Positions 38,237 through 48,060 of a DNA stretch of 64,000 nt are shown piece after piece. The stretch comes from Dictyoglomota bacterium. GTDB lineage: Bacteria > Dictyoglomota > Dictyoglomia > Dictyoglomales > Dictyoglomaceae. The translations under genes were made by a program, and so were the position numbers. The stretch lies in NCBI GenBank assembly GCA_029776735.1, contig JAKOUL010000024.1, positions 5,953-69,952 of the forward strand, read 5' to 3'. Each line of letters begins with the position of its first letter. The first letter of the stretch is position 1. The notes under the pieces were generated by a model that saw only the letters and a program-made list of their open reading frames with translations, searched no databases and was not told the DNA's origin.

Positions 38237-39301
38237 TCAAATCTTTTCAATAACACCTGCACAAAGAAGATAATTATCTTTATAACAAACCAGTATTTGC
38301 CCTGGAGTTACAGCCCATTGGGGAGATTCAAAGTGTAAAAAAACTTTATCCTCTGAAAGAATTTTTAATATTCCAGGAGACGGTTCCATATTATGCCTTA
38401 TCATTGCTTCAACACTAATTTCATTATCTTCAGGCACTCCTGAAGGAAAATTCACATTAACTGCATAAACATCTTTAGAAAAGATCTCTTCTCTTTCAGC
38501 AACAATCACATCACCTGTAGAAATATCTATACTTTTTACATACATTGGCTTTCCTAAAGCTACATTCAGTCCCCTTCTCTGTCCAATAGTAAAAGAATAT
38601 ATTCCTCTATGTTTTCCTATCTCCTTACCATCTTCAGTAATAATTCTGCCAGGCTTTTCATCAACATATTTTGCCAAAAAACTTTTATAATTATTTCCAG
38701 GCAAAAAACATATCTCCTGACTTTCTACTTTATCAGCAACAAATAGCCCATTTTCTTTAGCAATCTTTCTTACTTCTTTTTTTGTAAAATTTCCTAAAGG
38801 GAACAAAGATTTTTTAATCTGCTCTTGAGTTAACATTCCCAAAAAATATGATTGATCTTTTTTACTATCTTTTGCTCTTTTTAAAAAATATACGTTTCTA
38901 CCCTCATCATACACTTTTAAAACATAATGACCTGTAGCAAAATATTTCGCTCCAAGTTCTTCTGCCTTTTTCATAAGCAGATCAAACTTTATAAGATTAT
39001 TGCAAAAAACACAAGGATTAGGGGTATATCCATTCAAATAAGAGTCAATAAAATACCTACTAATTTTTTCTTCAAACTCTTTCCTTAGATCTACTACAAA
39101 GTGAGGAATCCCTAAATAATGAGCAATTTGGGTTGCATCATTGATGGAACTCTCTGAAACACAAGCCTCATATCTCTCAGAAGGTGAAACTCCTATATTC
39201 ATAGTAATACCAATAACATCATATCCTTCTTCTTTTAAAAGAAGAGTTGCGACTGAACTATCTATACCACCACTCATTCCCACAGCAACTTTTTTCTTCA
39301 T
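38237..39301 (-). CDS. mnmA: tRNA-specific 2-thiouridylase
   Basis: 354 residues. PP-loop GMSGGIDSSVA; catalytic Cys pair in NPCVFCN and ESQEICF; DQSYFLG; and a C-terminal beta-barrel (TPGQILVCY). Thiolates U34 of tRNA Lys/Glu/Gln. It has a strong promoter of its own. The downstream trp promoter is independent, though read-through is possible. Confidence 0.95.
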   Translation of the reverse strand: MKKKVAVGMSGGIDSSVATLLLKEEGYDVIGITMNIGVSPSERYEACVSESSINDATQIAHYLGIPHFVVDLRKEFEEKISRYFIDSYLNGYTPNPCVFCNNLIKFDLLMKKAEELGAKYFATGHYVLKVYDEGRNVYFLKRAKDSKKDQSYFLGMLTQEQIKKSLFPLGNFTKKEVRKIAKENGLFVADKVESQEICFLPGNNYKSFLAKYVDEKPGRIITEDGKEIGKHRGIYSFTIGQRRGLNVALGKPMYVKSIDISTGDVIVAEREEIFSKDVYAVNVNFPSGVPEDNEISVEAMIRHNMEPSPGILKILSEDKVFLHFESPQWAVTPGQILVCYKDNYLLCAGVIEKI

Positions 39302-39337
39302 TTTATACCTTTTTAGTAGAGATTTACAAGTACGAAA

Positions 39338-39367
39338 ATTATATAATTAATATAACGTTTATGTCAA
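39338..39367 (-). promoter_or_regulatory. mnmA promoter
   Basis: Perfect TTGACA (39367-39362), 18-base spacer, perfect TATAAT (39343-39338). Confidence 0.7.
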
Positions 39368-39422
39368 ACCTAACAAATACAGAAAAAGATCTAAACTAAA
39401 ATAGGGAAAATTTTTCTATTCC

Positions 39423-39451
39423 TTGACAAATTCTTTTCTTTGATATATTTT
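39423..39451 (+). promoter_or_regulatory. Promoter of the ROK gene
   Basis: TTGACA (39423-39428) with TATATT at 39444-39449 (15-base spacer) or TATTTT at 39446-39451 (17). AT-rich repeats at 39450-39485 follow and could hold an autoregulatory operator. Confidence 0.5.
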
Positions 39452-39497
39452 TTAAAAAAGAATTAATATCTTTAATAAATTAAAAAATGGGGGGAAT

Positions 39498-40661
39498 ATG
39501 CAAATAGGAAGACCACAGTTAATTGATGAGGTAAATAAGGGGCAAATATTACAACTTCTTAGAGAAGAAGGACCTATCTCACGAGCAGAAATAGCCAGAA
39601 GACTTGGTTTAAGCCGACCTACAGTCTCAACTCATGTTAAAGAGCTAATTAACGAAGGAGTTGTTATTGAGGTAGGAAAGGGAAAAAGTACTAAGGGAAG
39701 AAAAGGGATTCTTCTTCAATATAATGCAAAACATGGATACTTTTTAGCTGGGGATATAGAAGGCTCACTTATGAGATTTGCCATTTCTGACCTCTGCGGA
39801 GACCTCTTATACGAAAAGGTGCTCTTCCTAAAAGATCTTAGAGGAAAAAATATGATGCGACCTGAACATCTTGCAACCATACTGATGGAATTCTTAGCAG
39901 AAAGTAATGTACCATTTGAAAAAATAAAGGTAATAGCTATTGGTATTGCTGGAATTATAGAAGAGGGAAAGTTAATCTTTGCCCCCAATTTACCTGAATG
40001 GAATCATGCTTCTCTCTTTTCAATTTTAAAAAATAGCTTCCCTGAAGCTTCTATCATCCTTGAGAATGACGTAAATATGGCAGTAATGGGTGAACTTTGG
40101 AAAGGAGCGGGAAAAGGTTATAAAAACATAGTATATATGAACTTAAGTACTGGTATAGGAGCAGGAATAGTGATAAATGAAAAACTATATGAAGGAAGTA
40201 ATAAGTTTGCAGGTGAGATTGCATACATGGCCATAGATAATTACATTGAAAATTATCCTGGAGTTGAATATACACCGTTAGGAGCATTAGAATGGGTTGC
40301 TTCTGGTGCACAAATTATCCAGAAAGCAAAAGCAATAAATGAAAAATATACCATGCTTGAGAAAATTTTTGATGATTATCAAAAAAGCGATGGGATAAAA
40401 ACCATTATTGATAGAGCCAGTGAGTGTTTAGGAAAGGCTATTGTAAATATAGTAAGTATTGTAGATCCAGAAGTTGTAATTATAGGTGGCATTGTAGGGA
40501 GATTTTTGGATATTTTAATTGATAAAATGCAAACCACTATTAAATTCTATCTTCCAATTCCTGTAAAGATTATTCCATCTGCATTATATCCCAAAACAGT
40601 AGTTTATGGAGCTATTTGTAGAGCCTTGAATTTATATCACGCAAAACCTACAATTGCTTAG
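39498..40661 (+). CDS. ROK-family regulator (XylR/NagC type)
   Basis: 387 residues. Winged HTH at the N-terminus (ISRAEIARRLGLSRPTVSTH, about 28-47) with the wing GKGKSTKGRKG; then ROK sugar-kinase-like domain (LENDVNMAVMGELWKG, NLSTGIGAGIVINEKLYEG, EVVIIGGIVG). The Cys-rich zinc motif of most ROK proteins (CxCGxxGCxE) is missing after EGSNKFAGEIAYMAID. Acts probably as a sugar-responsive repressor; neighbours do not show the target. Ends 4 bases into a convergent gene. Confidence 0.9.
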   Translation: MQIGRPQLIDEVNKGQILQLLREEGPISRAEIARRLGLSRPTVSTHVKELINEGVVIEVGKGKSTKGRKGILLQYNAKHGYFLAGDIEGSLMRFAISDLCGDLLYEKVLFLKDLRGKNMMRPEHLATILMEFLAESNVPFEKIKVIAIGIAGIIEEGKLIFAPNLPEWNHASLFSILKNSFPEASIILENDVNMAVMGELWKGAGKGYKNIVYMNLSTGIGAGIVINEKLYEGSNKFAGEIAYMAIDNYIENYPGVEYTPLGALEWVASGAQIIQKAKAINEKYTMLEKIFDDYQKSDGIKTIIDRASECLGKAIVNIVSIVDPEVVIIGGIVGRFLDILIDKMQTTIKFYLPIPVKIIPSALYPKTVVYGAICRALNLYHAKPTIA

Positions 40662-41503
40662 ATATCAATAATTTTTATTGCTCTTTCTAACCTTTCCTTC
40701 CATTTTTCCAATTTATCCAAATATCCAAAAGTAGGTTTATAAATCTCCAAATTTTCTTTTTTAAAGATTACCGTATTATGTTCATGTCCACAGATTACAT
40801 ACCTAACCCTACCATCTTCTATAAGTATTTCACCCAATTTTTCACTCCCAAGATACGCTGAAAAGAAATTTTTCATATGGAGAAGCTCCTTAAAAGGTAC
40901 AGTATGAGTAACAGCTACTATCTTCTTCTCTTTCTCTACTTTTTCCAAAGAATTTTTTAATTCATCCTGCATTATCTCACAAATCTCTACATTATTAAGC
41001 TTTCTTCCATAAGAATCATAGAAATCCACAAGTTTCCAAAAAGTTTCTCTCCAGCGTAAACCATCATATATTCCTTTCTCATACTCTTCTATAGAATAGG
41101 CTTCACTTCCAAAGGAATAATCATACCATCCTAATGTTCCTACAAAAGCTATATCTCCTATTAGTAATGGATTTTCTGGAAGAAAATGAATGTTATATTT
41201 ACCACAGAGATCTGGTATCATCTTCTTATATTTCTGGTCACTACTGATATCTTTTTCCTTCCATATATCATGATTACCAGGTACAAAAATCTTAACACCT
41301 GAAAGCGCAGCAAAAAATTCAAAGAAGAGTTCTATCTCCCATAACTTTGCAGAAATATCACCTGCAATTACAAATACATTTACATTTTCCTTTTCTATCT
41401 CCTCAAAAATATTTTTTATAAAAATACTTTCTTCATCTTTTTCAAAACCATTTCTTAATCTTATAAAATCAAGATGCAGGTCAGATAAAGCCAAAATTCT
41501 CAT
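40658..41503 (-). CDS. Calcineurin-like metallophosphoesterase
   Basis: 281 residues. Metal-binding motifs in order: ALSDLHLD, VIAGDISAK, PGNHDIW, AVTHTVPF and CGHEHNTV. No signal peptide, so cytosolic. Starts in an ATGA overlap with the upstream CvpA-like gene. Substrate unknown. Confidence 0.9.
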   Translation of the reverse strand: MRILALSDLHLDFIRLRNGFEKDEESIFIKNIFEEIEKENVNVFVIAGDISAKLWEIELFFEFFAALSGVKIFVPGNHDIWKEKDISSDQKYKKMIPDLCGKYNIHFLPENPLLIGDIAFVGTLGWYDYSFGSEAYSIEEYEKGIYDGLRWRETFWKLVDFYDSYGRKLNNVEICEIMQDELKNSLEKVEKEKKIVAVTHTVPFKELLHMKNFFSAYLGSEKLGEILIEDGRVRYVICGHEHNTVIFKKENLEIYKPTFGYLDKLEKWKERLERAIKIIDI

Positions 41504-41907
41504 AGGATAAACTTTAAAATATTAAGAATTCCAAAAACCACAGGTTTTATAAAAGAAAAAACAACTGAATTGTTCAAAATCTGCGTCCTATATGCGGGTG
41601 GTAAGTAATTAATGAGGACCCCATATAAAATTATAAGAATTCCTCCTCCAATAATAACCCTCAGTAAAAATGATGGAAGAGTCATTAGAAGATAAGAAAA
41701 AATAAAAGTAATAATAAATCCTGCCAAATTCGCAGGAATATGAGAAGGAATTTTTATATACTCCATATACAATGGAAGAAGATAGGCTGAAAGGAAGATA
41801 GCAATAATCACCGAAAAAATCAAAGCCAATTTGTTAGAAAAGACTTCTTTTAATCCTTTTAAAGCAAGTCCCAATATGGTTAATGCACAAATCAAATCAA
41901 AGATCAT
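41500..41907 (-). CDS. Small CvpA-like membrane protein
   Basis: 135 residues from ATG at 41907 (GAGGGG about 10 bases upstream; an upstream in-frame TTG at 41925 lies inside the preceding gene). Four hydrophobic helices; start FDLICALTILGLALKG matches CvpA-family openings (DLIIlvilllgailGyrrG) as remembered. Sits between a zinc dehydrogenase and a phosphoesterase. Function unknown. Confidence 0.65.
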   Translation of the reverse strand: MIFDLICALTILGLALKGLKEVFSNKLALIFSVIIAIFLSAYLLPLYMEYIKIPSHIPANLAGFIITFIFSYLLMTLPSFLLRVIIGGGILIILYGVLINYLPPAYRTQILNNSVVFSFIKPVVFGILNILKFIL

Positions 41908-41914
41908 TTCTACA

Positions 41915-42931
41915 TCACCCCTCAAAGGTTATTATAATTCTAAGCCCTTTCCCACTTAAACCTATCTCTATTGCTTTGTCAATAGCATCTAAAGGAAATT
42001 TGTGGGAAACGATCTTTTCCACATTAATTCTTTTCTCTTTTATTAGAGAAAGAGCTCTACTATTTGTAAGTGGATTTACAAAGGATCCCATTATACTAAG
42101 CTCCCTCTCATATATATCAAAAGGAGAGATCTCCAAAAATCCATTAAAGGGGGATACTCCAAATATCAAAATTTTTCCTCCCCTTCTTGCACAATCCATT
42201 GCAGTTTTAACCGTTTCAACTCTTCCTACAGCTTCAATACTCACATCTACTCCTCTATTATCAGTAATATCCTTTACAACCTTAAAAACATCTTCATTTA
42301 TAGGATCTATAACACAAAAAGCTCCTAATTCAAGGGCTAACCTTCTCTTCTCCTCGTAAGGTTCTACCACAATAACTTTTTCTGCTCCATAGATAAGAGA
42401 GAGTTGTAAAAGAATCAACCCTAAAGCTCCTCCTCCTACTATCAGAACGGAATCTCCTATCTTCATTCCTATTCTTTCAATACCATGAAGAGCACAGGCA
42501 ACAGGCTCCATCATTGCCCCTTCTATCGGGGTCAGATCTTGAGGAAGCTTATAAGCCTGTTTAAATGGAACTGCACAGTAATCTGCAAATCCTCCATTTA
42601 AGTCAACTCCTAAAGCAGTACGATTTTCACAAAGATTTATCTCACCTCTTCTACAAAAATAGCAGTATCCACAAACAATATTGGGGTCAATTGCTACCAG
42701 ATCACCAATTTTTAATCCATCTACTTTCTCCCCAACTTCCACAACTTCTCCTGCAAATTCATGTCCTCTTATTACCCCTTCCTTAGCTAACGTCTTTCCT
42801 GCAATAAGATGTAAATCAGTACCACATATTCCTGAGGCAAGAACTTTCACAAGAACTTCATCACTCTTTATTTTAGGAATAGCACAATCTTTTAAAATTA
42901 ATTTTCCCTTCTCCCAGATCGCAGAAAGCAT
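41915..42931 (-). CDS. Zinc-dependent sugar-alcohol/threonine dehydrogenase family protein
   Basis: 338 residues. Catalytic zinc site SGICGTDLHL and GHEFAGEVVEVG; structural zinc loop CGYCYFCRRGEINLC; NAD motif LIVGGGALGLILLQ; later VDVSIEAVGR. Most like sorbitol/L-threonine dehydrogenase MDR proteins; no precise substrate. First gene of a three-gene leftward set. Confidence 0.88.
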   Translation of the reverse strand: MLSAIWEKGKLILKDCAIPKIKSDEVLVKVLASGICGTDLHLIAGKTLAKEGVIRGHEFAGEVVEVGEKVDGLKIGDLVAIDPNIVCGYCYFCRRGEINLCENRTALGVDLNGGFADYCAVPFKQAYKLPQDLTPIEGAMMEPVACALHGIERIGMKIGDSVLIVGGGALGLILLQLSLIYGAEKVIVVEPYEEKRRLALELGAFCVIDPINEDVFKVVKDITDNRGVDVSIEAVGRVETVKTAMDCARRGGKILIFGVSPFNGFLEISPFDIYERELSIMGSFVNPLTNSRALSLIKEKRINVEKIVSHKFPLDAIDKAIEIGLSGKGLRIIITFEG

Positions 42932-42980
42932 AATTATTTCCTCTCCATTTTCTCATAATACAAATTGAAAACAATTCTAT

Positions 42981-43009
42981 TTTACAACTTTAAATCTATG
43001 TAGTAAAAT
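42981..43009 (+). promoter_or_regulatory. Promoter of the aldo/keto reductase gene
   Basis: TTTACA (42981-42986), 17-base spacer, TAAAAT (43004-43009). Confidence 0.5.
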
Positions 43010-43080
43010 CTATAGTTACTTAAGTTAACTATTCCAAACTCCATACGATACAAAAATCTAACATTTAGGAGGGATGCAAA

Positions 43081-44214
43081 TTGAAGTATAGAAAAATGGG
43101 AAAACTTGATGTAAATGTTTCTGCATTAGGCTTCGGAACTATGAGACTTCCTACCTTAGGAAGTGAATCACAGATTGATGAACCAAAAGCCATAGAAATG
43201 ATACGATATGCTATAGATCACGGAGTAAATTATGTGGATAGTGCCTATGGATATCATGGAGGACAGAGTGAAATATTAGTAGGAAAAGCTTTAAAAAACG
43301 GATATAGAGATAAGACTTATCTTGCCACAAAGCTTCCCGTATGGCTTGTAAATAAAAAAGAAGACATGGACAGACTTTTAAAAGAACAGTTGAAAAAATT
43401 GGATACAGATCATATTGATTTTTATCTTCTTCACTCTCTAAATAAAGATAGCTGGAGAAAAATATATAATTTAGGAGCTCTTGAGTGGGGAGAGAAAATG
43501 AAAAAGGAAGGGCTTATTAAATATTTTGGATTTTCCTTCCATGATGATCTAAATACCTTTAAAAATATTATTGATGCTCACAATTGGGATTTTTGTCAGA
43601 TTCAGTACAATTATATGGATGTAAATTATCAGGCTGGAACAGACGGCTTAAAGTATGCAGCAAGCAAAGGAATAGGTGTGGTTGTTATGGAGCCTTTGAG
43701 AGGAGGAAAACTTGCAAGACCACCAAAGGACGTGCAAGAGCTTATTGACAACTTTAAGATCAAAAGAAGTCCTGTAGAATGGGCACTTCTTTGGGTATGG
43801 AATCAGAAGGAAGTTTCAATGCTTCTTTCTGGTATGGGTACCTTAGAACAGGTAAAGGAAAATATTGAGATAGCTGAAAAATCAGATGTGGGAATTCTTA
43901 CAGAAGAGGAGTTAGAGTTTATTGAAAAACTTAGACTTGCATTTCTCGGAAGGAAAACTATAGATTGTACTCAATGTGAATATTGTATGCCATGTCAATA
44001 TGGAGTTAACATCCCAAGGAATTTCTATATATATAATGAGGGCGTTAGATATGAGGATTGGGGATCTGCTCGTTGGCAATATAACCATGAGATGGATCCT
44101 GAAGAAAGAGCCGAAAATTGCCAAGAATGTGGAGAATGCGAAACAAAGTGCCCTCAACACTTGCAAATACGAGAACTACTTAAGAAGGTCCATGGGACAT
44201 TGGGTCAAAAATAA
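43081..44214 (+). CDS. Aldo/keto reductase with C-terminal 4Fe-4S domain
   Basis: 377 residues. AKR barrel with the catalytic Asp/Tyr in VNYVDSAYGYHGG and Lys in LATKLPVW, then a ferredoxin-like tail with CTQCEYCMPC and CQECGECETKCP. Starts with TTG at 43081, 7 bases after AGGAGGG. An out-of-frame ATG at 43074 gives only M-Q-I-E-V-stop. A monocistronic gene ended by a bidirectional terminator shared with nth. Confidence 0.92.
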   Translation: MKYRKMGKLDVNVSALGFGTMRLPTLGSESQIDEPKAIEMIRYAIDHGVNYVDSAYGYHGGQSEILVGKALKNGYRDKTYLATKLPVWLVNKKEDMDRLLKEQLKKLDTDHIDFYLLHSLNKDSWRKIYNLGALEWGEKMKKEGLIKYFGFSFHDDLNTFKNIIDAHNWDFCQIQYNYMDVNYQAGTDGLKYAASKGIGVVVMEPLRGGKLARPPKDVQELIDNFKIKRSPVEWALLWVWNQKEVSMLLSGMGTLEQVKENIEIAEKSDVGILTEEELEFIEKLRLAFLGRKTIDCTQCEYCMPCQYGVNIPRNFYIYNEGVRYEDWGSARWQYNHEMDPEERAENCQECGECETKCPQHLQIRELLKKVHGTLGQK

Positions 44215-44241
44215 AAGAGGGGTATTTATTGCCCCTCTTTT
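44213..44241. terminator. Bidirectional terminator between AKR gene and nth
   Basis: 10-base-pair stem AAAAGAGGGG / CCCCTCTTTT with a 9-base loop; A-tract on one side and T-tract on the other serve both convergent genes. Confidence 0.75.
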
Positions 44242-44872
44242 ACACTTTAAAAGCAGAAGGACAAATATCTTTTAAAATACAACTTTCACAGATAGGATTT
44301 TTTGCCTTGCATACATTTCTTCCATGAGATATTAAAAGGTAAGAAAAATCTGTCCATTCTTCTTGAGGAATTATACTCATCAATTCTTTTTCCAATTTAT
44401 CTCTATCTTTTTCTTCACTCAATTTAAATCTTTCAGAAAGACGAGATACATGAGTATCCACAACAATTCCTTCACTCTTACCATAACCAGCTGAAAGAAC
44501 TACATTTGCCGTTTTTCTTGCTACCCCAGGAAGCTTTAATAACTCTTCCATAGTATCAGGAACTTTTCCACCATATTCATCTAAAATTATCTGAGCGCAA
44601 CTTTTTATATTTTTTGCCTTTGTCTTATAGTAATTCACTGACTTTATATCTTGTTCCAATTCTTCTAAAGGTACTTTTATATAATCTTCAATGGTTTTAT
44701 ATTTCTTAAAAAGTTTCTCTGTAATCATATTAACTCTTTCATCGGTAGTCTGAGCAGAAAGAATAGTGGCTACAAGAAGTTCCCATGGATCTCGGAATTT
44801 TAATGCAATTTTAGGTTCATAGACTTTTTTCAATCTATTAATAACTTCTATAGCAAACTCTCTTTTATCCAT
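44240..44872 (-). CDS. nth: Endonuclease III
   Basis: 210 residues. HhH motif LPGVARKTANVV with the catalytic Lys, catalytic Asp in VVDTHVSRLSER, and the 4Fe-4S loop C-x6-C-x2-C-x5-C (CKAKNPICESCILKDIC). Removes oxidised pyrimidines. GGAGG precedes the ATG. Confidence 0.96.
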   Translation of the reverse strand: MDKREFAIEVINRLKKVYEPKIALKFRDPWELLVATILSAQTTDERVNMITEKLFKKYKTIEDYIKVPLEELEQDIKSVNYYKTKAKNIKSCAQIILDEYGGKVPDTMEELLKLPGVARKTANVVLSAGYGKSEGIVVDTHVSRLSERFKLSEEKDRDKLEKELMSIIPQEEWTDFSYLLISHGRNVCKAKNPICESCILKDICPSAFKV

Positions 44873-44965
44873 TTACAACACACCTCCAACAATCAACCTA
44901 TTAAAGTTTAACATAAATTTGTATAATCAAAATATAGCATTTAAAAAAAGGAAGGAGGACTCCGA

Positions 44966-45973
44966 GTGGAAATCAATGAAATATTAAAAACTCTATCCAA
45001 TCTTAATGGACCATCTGGATATGAAGAGAAAGTTATAACGTATATTAAGGAAGTAGCAGAAAAAATTCCAAATACTGAGGCAAGCATAGATAAACAAGGA
45101 AGTCTTATGGTCAAAAAGAGTGGCCAGGGGAAGAAAATTGCTCTATTTGCCCATGCTGATGAGATAGGATTTGTCATAACTAAAAAAGAATTTGGTAACT
45201 ATTATAGGATCCACACTTTTGGGGGAATAGACCCTAAAGTAATAATCTCACAAAGATTAAAGATTCATACCAAAAACGGTACCTCCTATGGGGTTATTGG
45301 AATGTTAGAACCCCACTTGCAGACTGAAGAGCTAAAAAATAAGGTTCTTAGTTTTGATGATCTATTCCTTGATGTTGTAGAGGGAGCAGAAAATGTAAAT
45401 ATAGGAGATTTAGCAACTTTTTCTTCTGAAGCCTTTGATTTAGGAGAAAAATACATTACAGGTAAAGCATTAGACAATAGAGCAAGTTGTGTTGCACTAT
45501 TATATACATTAGAGCTTCTTAATCAATTCATTATTAAATCAGAACCGTATTTTGTGTTTTCCATAAGAGAAGAAGACGGAATGTCCAGTGCAGCAAATGT
45601 AGCATTCAACTTAAAACCAGATCTTGCTATAGTACTTGACGTTACCCATGGAGATATTTATAGACCGTCATATCCTAAAATAGAAACAGGGAAAGGGCCA
45701 GTTCTAACTGTAGGTACCATGATAGACCATAAGTATTTTGAGATACTAAAAGATTGTGCCGAAAAAAATTCTGTCCCATATCAAATTGAGCCTGCAGGAA
45801 GTCATAGTCATACAGATACAGATGAGATCCAAATCACAAGAGAAGGTATTCCTACACTTTTAGTTTCAATACCTCTGAGATATATGCATACTCCCTATGA
45901 GGTAGTAAATCTTCAAGATATTAAAGAAACTGCAAGATTACTTGCCAATTTTATAGCTGTAGGAGGTGAATAA
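44966..45973 (+). CDS. M42-family aminopeptidase (first of three)
   Basis: 335 residues, GTG start after GGAGG. Metal ligands are visible: His in FAHADEIGF, Asp in GKALDNRAS, Glu pair in REEDGMSS, Asp in LDVTHGD, His in RYMHTPYE. M42 enzymes (glutamyl aminopeptidase, TET-like, formerly 'cellulase M') form self-compartmentalised cobalt/zinc peptidases. The most divergent of the three tandem copies (REED instead of QEE). Confidence 0.92.
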   Translation: MEINEILKTLSNLNGPSGYEEKVITYIKEVAEKIPNTEASIDKQGSLMVKKSGQGKKIALFAHADEIGFVITKKEFGNYYRIHTFGGIDPKVIISQRLKIHTKNGTSYGVIGMLEPHLQTEELKNKVLSFDDLFLDVVEGAENVNIGDLATFSSEAFDLGEKYITGKALDNRASCVALLYTLELLNQFIIKSEPYFVFSIREEDGMSSAANVAFNLKPDLAIVLDVTHGDIYRPSYPKIETGKGPVLTVGTMIDHKYFEILKDCAEKNSVPYQIEPAGSHSHTDTDEIQITREGIPTLLVSIPLRYMHTPYEVVNLQDIKETARLLANFIAVGGE

Positions 45974-45974
45974 C

Positions 45975-46976
45975 TTGTATATAAAAGAGCTTACTGATAT
46001 AAATGGAGTCTCTGGATTTGAAGAAAAAGTAAGAGAATTCATAAAAGAGAAGATCCAAGATAAAGTAGACCATATAAAAGAAGACACGATAGGAAATTTA
46101 ATAGCCTTTAAAAAAGGAAAAATAGATAAAAAATTAATGCTCTCTGCTCATATGGATGAGATAGGATTTATGGTAAGTAACATTGAAGAGGATGGAAAGC
46201 TAAGTATAATCCCCTTAGGTTCTATTGATCCCAGAACAGTCTTTGGGAAAAAAGTATTTGTTGGAGAGAAACAGATCCCAGGAATTATAGGTTCAAAACC
46301 CATACATCTTATGAATAGCCTTGAAAAAATTACCTCTTTTGAAAATATAAAGGTAGATATTGGTGCCACAAAAAAGCAAGAGGTAGAACTAAAAGTAAAG
46401 ATTGGAGATTCTGTAAGCTTTGCTCCAAACACTATGATGCACCAAGACTGGATATCTGGAAAAGCTTTAGATGATAGAGGGGGATGCTCTATTCTTATGG
46501 ACTTGATTGATTTAAATATCCATCCTTATTATGACACCTACTTTTCTTTTGTAGTCCAAGAAGAAACAGGACTTAGAGGTTCTGGACCTGCTTCTTTTCA
46601 AATAAATCCAGACTTTGCTATAGTAATTGAAACTACCACTTCAGGAGATAATCCAGAATTCCCAGAAGATAGAAGATCTACCGAACTTGGAAAAGGTCCT
46701 GTAATAACTCCAGCTCATAGAGGATATGTAAATGACGAAAAATTATTCAATTTTGCTGTAAAAATAGCTTCAGAAAATCATATACCATACCAAATAAAAA
46801 GAAGAACTGTAGGAGGTACCGATGCCCAAAGAATAGCCACTACTACTGGAACCCCAAGTCTTGTTATCTCTATTCCTTCAAGATATATCCATTCCCCTAT
46901 GTCAGTCTTAAATATTAAAGACTATGAGAACACTCTTAAACTTCTTTCTATTCTGATTACAAAGGAGGTTAAATAA
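45975..46976 (+). CDS. M42-family aminopeptidase (second of three)
   Basis: 333 residues from TTG at 45975; GGAGG lies 8 bases upstream, while GTG at 45966 abuts that site. Ligands: SAHMDEIGF, GKALDDRGG, QEETGLRGSG, IETTTSGD, SRYIHSPM. Shares the same fold and motif order with its two neighbours. It ends one base into the next ATG, so the three are translated as a coupled set. Confidence 0.92.
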   Translation: MYIKELTDINGVSGFEEKVREFIKEKIQDKVDHIKEDTIGNLIAFKKGKIDKKLMLSAHMDEIGFMVSNIEEDGKLSIIPLGSIDPRTVFGKKVFVGEKQIPGIIGSKPIHLMNSLEKITSFENIKVDIGATKKQEVELKVKIGDSVSFAPNTMMHQDWISGKALDDRGGCSILMDLIDLNIHPYYDTYFSFVVQEETGLRGSGPASFQINPDFAIVIETTTSGDNPEFPEDRRSTELGKGPVITPAHRGYVNDEKLFNFAVKIASENHIPYQIKRRTVGGTDAQRIATTTGTPSLVISIPSRYIHSPMSVLNIKDYENTLKLLSILITKEVK

Positions 46977-47986
46977 TGAAGGAGCTGATTAAAAAACTCA
47001 CAAGTGTATCATCTCCCAGTGGAAGAGAGGAGGAAATAAGAAACACCATATTAGAAGAATTGAAAGGATCCATAGATGGCTATGAGATAGATAAATTAGG
47101 TAATTTGATAGTATGGAAAAAAGGTAAAAAAGAAGGCAAAATACTTCTTGATGCTCATATGGATGAAGTTGGAGTCTTAGCTACATATATTGATGAAAGA
47201 GGTTTTATCAGAATTGAGGCAATAGGGGGAGTCTCTCCATATAATCTTTTAGGAAGTAGCATATCTTTTCCAAAAGTAGAGGGAATTGTAGGAATAGAAG
47301 GTGAAACTCCAGAAGAACTAACAAAGAATATAAGAAATCTTGACTTTGATAAAATCTATGTGGATATTGGTGCTAAGAGCAGAGAAGAAGCAGAAAAGTT
47401 AGTACCCCCTGGAACTTTTGGAGTATACCACTATTCATTTAAAGACTTAGGAGAACGCATTGTATCCAAATCTCTTGATGATAGAATTGGCTGTACCATA
47501 ATTATTGAAGTACTAAAAAGAGCAAATCCATACTATGACCTATTTGGAACCTTTTCTACCCAAGAAGAGATAGGACTTGTAGGCGCAAGTGTTGTTGCCT
47601 TTAATATAAAACCAGATTTAGCTATTGCTATAGACGTAACTTCCAATTCAGATACCCCCAAAGGATCAAAAAGGATGTCCTTAGAGTTAGGAAAGGGACC
47701 TACCATTAAAATAAAGGATAGGGCTTCTATAAGTGATAGAAAAGTTGTAGAAACCCTAAAAAAATTTGCTGATAAAAATAATATACCATATCAAGTTGAA
47801 ATTCTACTCTATGGAGGAACCGATGCCGCTATGTTGCAAAGAACAGGAGAAGGAATCATTGCAGGAACCCTATCTATACCCACAAGATATGTGCATTCTC
47901 CAAATGAGATGGTAGATATGAACGATGTGGAAAATGCTATCAAACTACTTAAGGCTTTGGTAGAATCAGAAGAGCCTTTAAGTTGA
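46976..47986 (+). CDS. M42-family aminopeptidase (third of three)
   Basis: 336 residues, ATG after AAAGGAGG. Ligands: DAHMDEVGV, SKSLDDRIG, QEEIGLVGA, IDVTSNSD, TRYVHSPN. Catalytic Glu intact. Different subunits could form mixed tetrahedral complexes or simply cover separate residue preferences (inference). Confidence 0.92.
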   Translation: MKELIKKLTSVSSPSGREEEIRNTILEELKGSIDGYEIDKLGNLIVWKKGKKEGKILLDAHMDEVGVLATYIDERGFIRIEAIGGVSPYNLLGSSISFPKVEGIVGIEGETPEELTKNIRNLDFDKIYVDIGAKSREEAEKLVPPGTFGVYHYSFKDLGERIVSKSLDDRIGCTIIIEVLKRANPYYDLFGTFSTQEEIGLVGASVVAFNIKPDLAIAIDVTSNSDTPKGSKRMSLELGKGPTIKIKDRASISDRKVVETLKKFADKNNIPYQVEILLYGGTDAAMLQRTGEGIIAGTLSIPTRYVHSPNEMVDMNDVENAIKLLKALVESEEPLS

Positions 47987-48060
47987 AGTATGAAAGGGGA
48001 GGAAAGAGCTTTATATTTTTGCCCTTCCCTCCCTATAAAAAATAGATTAAAATAGTATAT

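Noticed and set aside
47990..48050. Terminator after the third M42 gene
   Set aside because: The purine and pyrimidine tracts pair only imperfectly with a long loop; not strong enough to list.
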